From assembly GCF_000003815.2 (NCBI RefSeq), contig NC_049984.1, positions 6,092,935-6,156,934 on the forward strand: a stretch of DNA of 64,000 nt, given 5' to 3'. Each line of letters opens with the position of its first letter. Positions within the stretch are counted from its first letter, which is position 1. Below the pieces are notes generated by a model, which saw only the letters and a program-made list of their open reading frames with translations, was not told the DNA's origin and ran no database searches. The DNA comes from Branchiostoma floridae (taxonomy: Eukaryota; Chordata; Leptocardii; Amphioxiformes; Branchiostomatidae). Below, one piece after another: positions 1 to 11,500 of this stretch. The position numbers and the translations under genes were made by a program.

Positions 1-240
1 ATAGTTGGTTAGGGCGACTCTTCATTAACGATACAGTTTTCGTTTAAGCTACGTAGTTCTGAACTAAATCACAATTCAAGCACATGGCAATTTACTTGAA
101 TTTTCAATCCTGGTCTGGTGTCGATACAACCAGGTTTAGCACAGGGCTCGAGGGACGTCCCGTTGGTACTGTATGTACCAGTCACGGGTCACGTGACTAG
201 GATGCCTGGCTGAGTCATCTTCTCGCCTGCCAAGAAATTG

Positions 241-409
241 TAATCTCCAAGCAGATCCACGGTGGCGTAATATAGTATCAAACTCAACGTAGGATCTGCA
301 TCCATTCGGTTTCCGGTTTCCGGTGCCCGTTTGACTCCCTTTGACCGGCTATACTCCTTGGCCAGCTTTGATACTATCTTATGGCACCGTAGGATCTGCT
401 TGGAGATTA
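241..409. mobile_element. MITE, family A, with 9-bp target duplication
   Basis: The element begins TAATCTCCAAGCAGATCC and ends with its exact reverse complement, giving an 18-bp perfect terminal inverted repeat. It is flanked on both sides by AAGAAATTG (232-240 and 410-418), a perfect 9-bp target site duplication. At about 169 bp with no coding capacity it is non-autonomous. A 9-bp duplication is typical of Mutator-like elements, so that superfamily is my inference. Relatives lie at 14976-15136 and, truncated, at 58697-58738. Confidence 0.85.
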
Positions 410-451
410 AAGAAATTGAAAGATTTAGCTATCGCCTAGTATAAACAAGTC

Positions 452-653
452 TCCTCTCCAAGCAGAGGTTAGACAGATAAGACTCCGGCTGCTTTTTGAC
501 GTTTTTTTAGTCATTTTCATCGGGCTTTCTGATGTCTCCCGGCCTAGGCCGCGAGGCATAAAGAAAGGAAACGGTATATAATAGAAAGCCCGGGAAAATG
601 CTTAAGCCATAGAAACGTAAAAAAAACATCCGGAACCTAACCTCTGCTTGGAT
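452..653. mobile_element. MITE, family B
   Basis: Inverted termini read TCTCCAAGCAGAGGTTAG on the left and TAACCTCTGCTTGGA on the right, with no coding capacity inside. The outermost bases are shared with family A but the subterminal sequence and interior differ. A second copy is at 38337-38548. It is a non-autonomous DNA transposon, probably moved by the same transposase as family A. Confidence 0.7.
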
Positions 654-2777
654 AAAAGAAGTTATGCTTTCCCACGCGTACGGTTCCCCTATTTGGCCAT
701 GTTCGATTCCGGTCGGAGCCTAACGGACCTTCACATGGTGTTGGTATAACTCTATGTGAGTTTTGTATGCAGTAGACCGATGTATTTCTCGTGAAATGCA
801 AAGGGAATACCCGCGAAATCTAGCCTGCTATCTTTTTCTTCTCGTTTCATAAAATACTTTTGCTGACCGTTTTCAATTTGTGAGTCGCTATACACAAGCG
901 ACCTGGTTAAAAGAAATGTTAGCTAGCTAACGTCCAGGAAAAGTCACTTTTTTGAGCCTAAAAGGTGAAAAAGACGAGAAAAAAAAACGACCCAGGGAGT
1001 CTCCTATGGAGGCTATCTAAGAAACCTTAATGTCCAATTCCAGATGCATGTGTTTGGAAGTCGTGTGCCCGCCCGTACTTAGCAGCCCGCGTGGCACGTT
1101 CCCCACCCCGCTGGGACCAATGCGCTACCGTCATGTGTCCGGAGTTCGGAGTCCAGTGGTGGTGTTGGCGGAACAAGCTGTCATTTTTACTCTGTGACCG
1201 TCGACTGAGTATTGTAATCGGTCTATGTAATGAGTGTTCGTACCTATATTTCATATAAAACATAATGTCACACACCAGAAAACAACACAACCGACATAAA
1301 TCATAATTACGTCGCAGAGTATGTTACCTACGGTCACTGGTTTTTAATTGCAACACAGCTCTATCGCAGTGTTAGGTCGAATGGATTTTAATTTTGGATT
1401 CAAAATAGTTCTTTTGTCGCCTAATGTGCCTTATAGTGTTTTCAACGTTTTCCGATCATTTGGGAATATGGGTACATTAAGGTGTAGTGGATAGAACCAA
1501 AACAATGACATATTTTTTATTCATTTGTGTGTTGAGCTTTTATCTTTTTGACGAGATTGTTGTCATTACCTTCATTACATACTATAGGAGCAAGGTTTTG
1601 AGCTATGTTACGCAATCTGCTACAAATTATTCCAATAAGGCAAACCTAACTTTTTTTCAAAAAGAATGGCTTATTCAGCTTAACGTGCCAAGAGAGCTAT
1701 GGTGAGCTGATGTTGAGAGGTCCTGTTTAATTACTATTCCTTTCCTACTATTGGTCACTCGGTGGTCAACGGTCAACATTTGCACTTTCTGCATGCAGGT
1801 CGTTTGATAAGCAATTGGAGGGCTGTTTCAGACCGCTTCTTTCTTTTCAGATTTTGTCTGATGTAATGGGACCTTAGGAGTTAACAGAAATGGCGACTTG
1901 TTATGAAAACACATTGTTAGAAGCGCCACGGATTTTATGGACTTACTGTATCCATGTTCTCATCACAATCTTATTCAGGTCCGTTATGAGACATCTTCTG
2001 ATCCCTTAGAGTCAGCGAAAGTCGTCTGGAAAGCTGTCTAATGGGAGGAATGAGGTAAGATCTTTACCAAGACCACAGTTAATAAAATTATGCATAGACT
2101 AGATAGAAGGCGACTTTGACCATTCTCTATTCCATGTACTGTCATAGCCTCTTAACTATTCATATCCATTGTTTCTTTATTTCAATGTTTCCTGCGATCG
2201 TGCCGTTCCTTTGCTAGTATTATATAGTAGTAATAGTTTGACAGTGTGCAAAGGCACAATATATTTTTCATGCATATGGCTCTGCCTAGCAATGCAAGGT
2301 TTTGAATTATCTTTATTACATTGTTACAGCGTGAAATGTGCGTTGCTTCAAACAAAATCAAGTCATTACTTTTGTTGATCCCTTCATTAATAATAAATCA
2401 ATATCCGTAAAGACAGATTCCAATCTTTCTGAACCTGCAGTTTACGGGTAACACTTAGTTGTCTAAGACATGTCAGTTTACTCAAGAGATTGTCAAGAAA
2501 ATAGGGTAGCTGAATAAATATTTACCGTTTGTACATCAGAGAAAAAATGAAATCACTTACTCCTGCATCTATGTATCACATCCCTATTCTACTTTCTGAC
2601 CGGATTAAGAGAAATGACAGTTTCTTTTGACTGTTTTGATCAAATGTTTCTAAGGAACATGTCTCCTGCCTGCTCCATATCTTAATTCCGTTTGTCGGAT
2701 ATGCTTTTGTGACTGCTTTCCTCAGCTGTCAATCTGTGAATTTGAGCCCTTCTGGCATATAAGTAGTCCACTGTTGT

Positions 2778-2850
2778 ATGAATGAATGAATGAATGAATG
2801 AATGAATGAATGAATGAATGAATGAATGAATGAATGAATGAATGAATGAA
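2778..2850. repeat. (GAAT)n microsatellite
   Basis: About 18 near-perfect tandem copies of a tetranucleotide (AATG/GAAT). It generates the spurious minus-strand reading frame of repeated HSFI residues. Confidence 0.97.
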
Positions 2851-4082
2851 TTTTATTAACGTGTCATGCGTTAGAACGCCCAGCCCACGTGGGCTTATAA
2901 GACACACACAGTACAAATTATAGTTGAACATAGGATATTATAACATAGAAGAACGTTGTATGTATATTATGTATGTATTTATGTCATACTATATACAATA
3001 TGCAATGTATGCATAAACGTGTCTGTGCCTGCTTCACACCTTACCTTAGGCTTTCTATTTATTTTATGTGTGGGATGCAGTGTCATTCTTCATCCATCCA
3101 TTCATTCATTGGCTACAGGTTGCTACTCAGAGAATACCACGGATGGAAAGGACTATGAGAGGTATACGTAGTGAGCAAGTATGGTCTAGTTTCGCTCGCG
3201 CTGATGGAAGAAGCAGCTGCAAGATGTAGCCAGAATTGAGAGCGTACCGAAGGGCATGGAATTTGAACATAACAAGTAGATTCACAAGACACTGGCTGCA
3301 ACCAGGATTAACCACTGATCGACTGAACCATATCCAACTTACAAGTTTATTTGTTTATTAAGATTCAACACAGAAGTGTAAGGGTCGAGGGAACAGGTAA
3401 GGACACCTTTGCCGGCCCTCGCCCCGACTTAAAAATACAAGTGTGATTCAGCTAACGAAATATAGAAACGGTCCATTACTTTTATGTAGAACGCAGTTTT
3501 GAGTATAATCATAAGTTTCATGTGTTAGACGAACACAAACTGTTTTAACGTTTCCTTTTATCATCCTTTACTCCTGGGGTGGCTGGAAAGTTAAGAAATC
3601 GGCCAAATAGACGGATAACATGCAAGAGGGGTTTGTCCGTTATAGGAGTACATTTTGCTCAGGTCGGCCAATTGTAAACCTTTAGCGGACTAACTCCTCG
3701 GACATAATATCTGTCTACTTGGCCTATTTCTCTTTCCAGCCGCTTTTAATAGTCACAGCTTATGAATGCACCACGTATTTACTGATAGCGTCTACGAAAA
3801 TTATCATCCTTTGATATTGCCAAGAAGAGTAAGATATGTATTGTCTGCTTTTCAACACACCTTGTCATGTATGTATGAAAGGAATACGCCTACCTTGTGA
3901 AAGATATCGATGTAGTTCAAAATTGATCATCATAATTCAATGAGCTAAGTATCATAAACAGGTATGATTGATGACTACGCTGTAACGTCTTATTCAATTG
4001 AGTAGTTCTTTTGTGATCCATTCAACAGGTTGACAAAATATTTGTGCAAATCTACTTGTCATGTACTTTTATTTTCCCTAGT

Positions 4083-4460
4083 AGGGGCAGTCGCCCCATA
4101 CTGGCCCACCACGGGCGATTGTCCTGTCAGGGCAATCGCCCCCAGGTACTGCAAGGACTGACGGGGCGATCGCCCCCAAGCCCTGGCAGAGCGATCGCCC
4201 CCAAGCACTGACAGGGCAATCGCCCCCCAAGTACTGGTCACAGGGCGATCGCCCCAAGCACTGACAGGGCGATCGCCCCGAAGTACTGGCAGGGCGATCG
4301 CCACCAAGTCCTGAAAGCTACAGGGCGATCGCCCCCCAAGTCCTGACAGGGCGATCGCCCCCAAGTCCTGACAGGGCGATCGCCCCCAAGTCTTCTTCAC
4401 TCTGATAAAATCAAGACGAGATGACTGGACAATTCAGACTTTGTACGGGGCAATCGCCCC
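4083..4460. repeat. Array of GGGCGATCGCCC palindromes
   Basis: Roughly a dozen copies of the palindrome GGGCGATCGCCC (some decayed to GGGCAATCGCCC) are spaced 16-37 bp apart, mostly 22-34 bp. They are separated by a semi-conserved spacer resembling CCAAGTCCTGACA. The array is strikingly GC-rich against an AT-rich surround. It is a tandem minisatellite whose unit is built round an octamer palindrome. No coding function is evident; a minus-strand frame of 113 codons across it is an artefact of the repeat. Confidence 0.9.
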
Positions 4461-4584
4461 CACAAGTCAATATTCCTGGGACTTGAGTCTCTTCAAATAT
4501 TGCATTCCAATCCAAAATGACTTGATTTTCAAAGAAATTCAGACTTCGTTTTCTGATTATCACGTCGGAAAAAAAAGGAATAAA

Positions 4585-4638
4585 ATGGATTTTCCTTTAT
4601 TATTTTGGATTCTGTTATTTGTTCTTCCAATACAAACC
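4585..4638 (+). CDS. Candidate signal-peptide exon of receptor 1
   Basis: An ATG opens an 18-codon stretch reading MDFPLLFWILLFVLPIQT, a good signal-peptide core, followed directly by a GTACGT donor. Its position upstream of the first recognisable receptor 1 exon suits a secretory first exon. However, it ends in phase 0 whereas the receptor 2 signal exon ends in phase 1, and the next two expected exons (N-terminal helix and first beta strand) were not found. It is a weak candidate only. Confidence 0.3.
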
Positions 4639-5039
4639 GTACGTCATTCGGAACAAAAGGTTACGAATGCAACATAAACCTGCCTTCCAAAGTTCTTTAA
4701 ACGCCACAATGTAGTAAACTTTCATTGTTTAGAAGGTTACCCCAAGGCCATCACATTAAAAAGGCTCCCTAAAAACTAACTGGAGGGACTACCCTGAAGA
4801 TGTATAGATAAATAAATTAAAAAAAAAAGATACTGAATTTAAATAGATCTATTGATGTGGCATCAGAAATTCCCCAAGACATGCACACGTCAAGTATTTA
4901 GGTGTTCTCAAAAAGGCCTCAATAAGACCATGTGGCTATCTTAGATCTCGGTGGAATTATGAGAGTTGGCGCTGTGTATGTACAGCCGGATGTTTTGCCT
5001 CCCTTTATCATTCTTTCACCAATAAATGTGGTACACTGT

Positions 5040-5300
5040 GGTAACCGGTGCAATGGCCGAGTGTGTGGAGTGTTCGTCTTGCATTCGGTAGGCTGTGAAT
5101 TCGATCCCAGGCCGAGTCATACCAGAGGCTTTAAAAATGGTACATGCTGCTTTCTCTGCTAAGCACTCAGCACTAATGAGGAAGAGAATGGGAGCTAAAC
5201 ACATATCACTATGTACAGCGGACTTGCCCCCTGATGCACAAATGTGTGGCCCACGGGCTACAGAAATGGAGATGGGCGCCACCCTAAGCATCTGTTACAG
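5040..5300 (+). mobile_element. tRNA-derived SINE
   Basis: The head resembles a tRNA: an A-box-like TGGCCGAGTGTGTGG (about 5053) and a B-box-like GAATTCGATCCCAG (about 5098). A non-tRNA body follows, with a GGCTTTAAAAATGGTAC block and a tail near GGAGATGGGCGCC. It is not a functional tRNA because the arms do not pair and the B box is degenerate. Its 3' end lies about 55 bp upstream of the receptor 1 exon at 5354, so it abuts the splice acceptor region. Confidence 0.7.
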
Positions 5301-5353
5301 ATTTACGGGCAACTTTAACTTTTTAATAGATGTGCTACACGCTCTGTTCCCAG

Positions 5354-5565
5354 GACTTCCATGTGAGCATCCAACTGGTGGAGCAGTGGCGGGACCCTCG
5401 GGTGGCGAACTTGACGCAGGAGGAGCGTGTGCCGGTGGCGCCTGAGGTGGAGATGTGGATCCCTCATGTCGACTTCACAAACGCCAAGACCACCACGGTC
5501 ACTACGGGGGAGGACGAGACCTCCATGTGGGTGTCACGGGACGGCTTCATCAATAGAGCATTAAG
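5354..5565 (+). CDS. Receptor 1 exon: beta strands around loops D and A
   Basis: Acceptor TTCCCAG and donor GTGGGC bound an exon entered in phase 0 and left in phase 2, exactly as in the homologous receptor 2 exon 42401-42627. It carries VEQWRDPRV, the equivalent of RQQWNDPRL in vertebrate glycine receptors. Here the conserved Arg that contacts the agonist carboxylate is replaced by Val and the aromatic two residues before it by Gln. [11 protein letters not shown] matches the conserved W-P-D-x-F-x-N-x-K segment. The exon ends just before the Cys-loop. Confidence 0.9.
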
Positions 5566-8500
5566 GTGGGCAACAGACCTCTATCGTCATTATTGAAAGT
5601 ATAAATCATGATCCCACCTATTTCTATATATTGGAAGTACCCATATCCGTTCCTATAATTCTTGGTTCAGTCCTCCACGAAGCATGAATGATGAACCCCA
5701 TGGTTCCCAACCTAAAGATTTGCATGCAATCCTTTTATGAAGGAATGAGACAGTGGATAGAGATCCTTCCCGTATTGTTTCTTACAGACCACCATCAGGC
5801 AGTACATGTTGACACATGTACTATCGGAGCGGGAACATCCTTAGCACATGGCCGAAAATTTGAATGAATAGCTAGCTTTTCAATAAAATTTAGTTCAACG
5901 AATAAAAAGTTTCTCTCATTTGGAAACTAGTACTTCCGCTATCATAAGTGAGACAGAGTATAGTGCTTACACTAATGCGTGTAGAAAGACCAGTGGTCTA
6001 ATCTTTGTGTGTAAAAAATGCCAAAGTTCCAATTACAAGTTCCAAATGGCCGGAAAGACAGAAAACAAATGTGCTGAGGAACAGGCGGTTTGCATTGATC
6101 GTGGTGAAGATGAATCCCAGGGTCCCACCTGATACCTGTTGGAGGTGGTCATCACGCCGCTCCAACAGCTGCTACCCACACACATCAAACACTTATCTTC
6201 CGCCCAGAGCGCTATTAAGACACTCGTATAACATTTGTACTTCATTTCTATCGATCGGGCAAATTTGCGTCGAATTGATGACTCACCCTTTTAACAAGAG
6301 AAGTTGGTTAAGGACAGAAAGTTTCTGGTCCACAAGGTGTTCAGGATGATGCCGGCTCTGGTCCGAGCTGAATGAGGCCGAAGAAATGGTCGGGAAGAAG
6401 AGGGTGAGGAAGATAACCAGGTAGATAGATGAAGAAAAATCCATATAACAAATAAAAGAGATTAGAATCTGAAAATGATTTAAGCAATTTGCGACATTGG
6501 AAAGTTTCTGAGCAAATAGTATTCAGAATGATACTGTGGTCGCGGCTCTGGCAAACTGTACAAAGTAGGAGATATCTCATTAATAGAAGACATGTCTAGG
6601 AGGTGCAGAGTCGGGGAGATAAAAAACGAGCGGTTGGTGAAGGAAAAGATAACAAAAAGCCAGAAAAAGAGACTGTAGATAAGTCTCCTGCAATTTGCGG
6701 CAGAGAAAAGACAGAGTAATGCTGATGCATGTGGTCCGGAGCGATTACTTGGGGAGATAGGAAGCTTCTCCAAACATATCACCTCAAGCAGACTGAAAAC
6801 AAATCACCCTGTTGTCTCTTCGCAGAGATTAAAGCAACCAATTTGCGTCTGTAAGTAGGTGACATGACGGACACAACTTTTTGGACATTACCATAACAGT
6901 ACGATTGTCTGTGCGATACATTTTAAGCCTGTGCCGTGAGTGATGTACAGTTACTTTATCTTTGGGGTACAAATTGGTTTCTGTAACAGCACAACATAAC
7001 AATAGAGTGGTTTGGATAAGCTCTCGTATATGCACTTTCATTTCGGATTCGTCGAATAAGATTGCACTTAATCCATAAAAGGTAAGCTACTCTGCATTCA
7101 TAGTTCTCTTGCATTAGTGATGGACAAGCTTTAAAACTAGCTATACTTAGTTCTTCTAGATCCTGCCTCATCAATATATGGCCTGTGGTTACAATCATGG
7201 TTCTCGGGATGAGCTCGGGTAACTGCTCCGAGAGGTCTGATGGGATTAACGTCAGTGTGGAGATGGAGCGGGCACATTTGTTATACCAGTTCCAACCATT
7301 CAGATGTGACAGAAAGAGGTCACGAAAACGAGCCTTAGAAAAAACGTCTGATCAAGACAGCTGTGCACTTCCACTGAACATGCACTCAGAATGGATGGAC
7401 GCTAATCTAATCTCAAAGAGAGCAGATTGGAGGTTCTCTAAATGAGGGGGAGGTCGTACAAATGGCTACCAAGCTTACCATATGGCCTATATTCGTCCTA
7501 TTTTTACAATGAAACCCGTGGGAATATGATTTTTTGATAAAGTAAATATGACGCGATTGCCACTGGTCGATAAAAGGTTTTTTGTTTGGGGCGCCACCTC
7601 GTCCTTTGACAGTTTCGGATGGAAAAATCCAACTGAATATTGTACACACAAAAAAGTCGAGCCAAACATAGATATGGAATTACCTGAAATCTTGATTTTC
7701 TGTTAAACAGATCTTAATGTGAGTGAGAAGGCATTGGTATTGTCGATGAATGGTGGTCTGTATACTGTTTTTTACATGTCAGCCACTCCCTTTTCTTAAC
7801 ATTAAACTTCAAACGTACAGGGTATATTGACCTAATAAAGTATGTGAACTGTACAACTACAGTTCGAAAAGGGTGAAGGACCCCGCCCAATCCAGAAGGT
7901 TTTATAGTAGCTTATCCCCACATGAAATGATTCATTCCAAAGACTGATTGCTGAATGATGTGCGTAAGTGTGCAGCTGGCTGAACTCAAGTCAACCCATC
8001 CAATGACTAGGATTTCATGTGCTGCCTTGCATCATAACTCTGAATTTGAAAGGTCACATTTCAATTTCATTCTCTTTAGTAGAAAGATATCAAGGAGCAA
8101 CACCGGATATTGACCACGCATTATATCAAAACAAGAAATTCAGTCAACGGTATTTTGATGATTTGTTGGTACATTTCTTCCATGCAGATATGACATCCGT
8201 GCTTCCTGCCCGATGAACCTACAAAGCTTCCCATTGGACAAACAGCGATGCAAGCTCAAGCTAGACGGAGGTATTGCATCATACTGGTGACTTTGTGAGC
8301 CATTCATAAATTTCATAAATAAAGTTTACAATATCTAGATCTACTTTCAAGTAGCATGAACTTGCCAAGAAACTTTCGTTATAACAATTAGTTCATTGAT
8401 TGATTCGCCAACGAAATAAACCTTTTCATGGTAAATAAATTCGGAATATTTGCCGATGACCTCTTTATTCATTTGGCACAAAATGCATCTAATATAAGTA

Positions 8501-11500
8501 CAAAGTTATTTACTCTATGTCCACTGTGGATCTTATTAAGCAGTTCACATTCTATCTCCTACCTTTGTACTAAGGATTTAGCTAGGAGTTAGCCATATAG
8601 CCACCGTCTTGTCTCTGGTCTCTAGCTATTGTAAATGTCGAAATTACTTCAGTAAAACAGTAGACAGTGACAGTATTACTTAGAACAGAAAGGGGTCGGT
8701 AGTAAGGGCAAGTAGCAAGGGGGGTATGTTTGAATGTTTTGATAGAAATCATGCGCTTCCACGTTACAAATATGGATCTGGTGTTGTTTCCTGCCAGGTT
8801 GGAATTTATTTCTCTCCGATGGACGGGGCAGAATGAATTGTACACTCAGAAAATGGGTACTTGAAATGGATTGTTGAAACTGATGAGTGCGGGTAGCCGT
8901 GAGGTGCTTCAGAACATATTCATTACTTTGCTGAGTTATACTGGAGACGGCGCCAGGATGACTCAAATGTCGTTTTGAAAATGATTTGGTTATTCCTCCC
9001 CCTACAGTACTCTAACTTTGTACAAATGTCGGAGAGACACGCCTTCTAGTCGTTTACAAACCACTTGGGAGATATGAGTTCTCCCATGATGCACCAAGAG
9101 CAAATAAGAAGATAAAAGGCACACTATAAAGTTTGCCTAACGACTGAAGAGTCATTTAAACTTTGTGGGCCACAATTCAGGAGTGTCATCCAACATCCAT
9201 TTATATTTCCTCATAAACGTGAAGATGGCTATATCAGCATAATCCCTGCCTGACCTAGATTCCACGGTGCACAGTCCTGTTCAGCAATAAAAGCTAAGAA
9301 TTGGACGTCCGTCTAACTAACACACATGCGCACTGGGTCGACGTGCAGGAAGTTCGCGACCCGACTAGCACAGCAAGCAAAGGGCATGATTACTGTGGCA
9401 CTGTGGCACAATTATGGATTACGCACAAAAATGGCTAGCAATGTTCACCCAAATCTCAAATCATTGTGATCATCTATCATTTACCTGGCGACGCTCTTTT
9501 GAAAATCACTAGGTAAGCGATAAAGCAAGGAAAGCACTAGAGACGCTGTTTATTGAACATTCTTGTGCTACGAAGACACTAGTAGTATTACTGTGAAAAA
9601 TATTTCATTTTATATCTGAATCGGAAAGAAGTGAGTAGCTGACTGAAACCGAGCCGATGGAACCCTGGAGTCTATAGCCCCATCTCTAGTTACAGCCTAA
9701 TGGTCCTAGGTGTCCTGCTTTCTCACTCATCGTTACTGATCTTGAAAGGTAGCTGCAAAGAAATGAAAACAATGGTTTGAGTCTTTGTGGACATTGATAG
9801 CTATATAGAAGGCATTATTGTTTAGAGTTATGTCCTGAAATGTGAGGTATGTTCCCTTTTCACTGATATATTGTCTCAGTGGTGAGGTCGTGAGCTTTGC
9901 CGGCGATCTTTGCGTGCCTGACACCTGAGACGTGCCATAAGCTGATGTTTTTACCTAATGTACTGTCCTAAAATACATTTCGAAGCACTTCTGAAACCAT
10001 GTATCAGTTTTCAGCACGTTTTATTGACAAAATAGCACATAAAGCATCTAAAAGGCCATGAATCATCTTCATAAAGTTTCAAGTCCAAGCGTCCAAGTAT
10101 AAAACTTTTATTTGCCATGACATACAATTTCATCTCTGGAAATAGTAAAATTTGAAGCTTACGCCATTATATGAGTCGGATATCACATTTCACAGCTATG
10201 GCAAATAAAACCATTGTATATATAAATACATATATATTTTGTAGCTAACAAAAACATCATAAAGGTTTCTTAGTCCAATAGGGAAACATAAAACACCTGT
10301 TCACGCTTCAATAAACAAACGCAAGTGAGGCGACTTCATTGTTCGGCGAAATTCCTCCCACAACGGAACACAAGCCATTCAGGTAAAACCAGATTTTATC
10401 ATGAACTAAAGGAAACCTTTTTGGGTTCGGCAGGACGCTGGGTTCAATTTATGTAGGAGGTCTAATTGTTTGGAGGCCTATTTACGAGTCTATCAGGAAT
10501 ACTGTTGCACACACTTGCATACATAGTCAGAGCGAGGTCATTACGAAAGGGTACCAGAAATATACTATCTGGAGTAAAATGCACATTGTAAAATCGTCGA
10601 TAAACCTTAATAGAATATCTATTATACATCAAACACAGAGTGTGATATTTATGCTGCCTATTAATAATCCAATGTAATGGGTAAAGTACAAAAATTGAAA
10701 TAGAGGCTTGATAGTAAACCATCTGCCACAAAGCCACTCAAATAGCTTGCCTCAATGTATAAATGAACAGTCAATTCTTTATGTCGTTTTTCTATTGCGG
10801 CAGATAGAAACAAGGGATCCATTTAAACAAAATTCCTATCTTAATGGCAAATTAAAGTGACAGGTAAATTGCAACCACAATAACTTTACCTTAATAATGA
10901 CTTGTCTGTGCGTAGTAGTTGAGCTTTATTGCTTTTGATGTGATCACTATCTCTGAGGAGCTGTACTCTGAAGATACCGTTCATCAGGAGTGATTTAGTA
11001 CGTTAAGGTATCAAATCACTGTTATATTCTGTCCGAAATACTTTCGAATCATATTGATGCGCTGTTATTTTACAATCTGTAACGGACCAGTTAGATTGCG
11101 AAGCAATAAAAGAAAATGCGTCTTTATGTTTCTCAATAGATACTGGAAGATAATATTACCTTGAATTGTCTTGATATTGCATACCTGTGCAATTGTCCAT
11201 TTGGGTTTATCGTAAATATGCACGTAGAATACGATCTGTTCTGACGGAACAAAATTGGATAAGCCTCTGTGGTTAGCCGGAAGTACACATCATATAGCTA
11301 CTTTATAGGCAATGTCGTCATGGTCTGATTCCCCAGGATTCCGACACAATACTTTCGGGGTATTCTGAAGATATTCAAACTGTGGTGTTTGGACTTTCTT
11401 TTTATTTTATTTTACATAACTAATTTTATTTGATTTGCATATACAGGATTGGAGAAAGAAACATATGTGCTAATATAAATACGAAACCTTTTCCTTAGCA

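Larger units (their letters stand above)
1..4584. other. Repeat-rich upstream region without a convincing gene
   Basis: No exon with a recognisable protein family, splice sites and consistent phase could be assembled here. A short reading frame beginning with a hydrophobic stretch near 1505 (+) has no supported continuation. The region holds two MITEs near the left edge, a GAAT microsatellite and the GCGATCGC palindrome array, listed separately. The missing N-terminal exons of receptor 1 would be expected here or just downstream, but I could not find them. Confidence 0.5.

Noticed and set aside
1487-1705. Small plus-strand frame with a hydrophobic start
   Set aside because: Its in-frame ATG lacks a supported downstream exon and the sequence is AT-rich; hydrophobicity alone is weak evidence.
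4059-4400. 113-codon minus-strand frame across the GCGATCGC array
   Set aside because: It is a product of the repeat (R-S-P/A-I-A-L repetition), with no splice sites or family match.
4083-4460. GCGATCGC repeats as cyanobacterial contamination or a CRISPR array
   Set aside because: Flanking sequence is continuous eukaryotic DNA. The spacers between palindromes are similar to each other, not unique, and no cas gene is present.
5040-5120. Functional tRNA gene
   Set aside because: A- and B-box-like sequences are present, but the cloverleaf does not pair and a SINE body follows.
6341-6790. Hydrophobic minus-strand frames as a membrane protein gene
   Set aside because: No recognisable family, start context or splice continuation. 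Two similar decayed blocks suggest an old repeat inside a receptor 1 intron.
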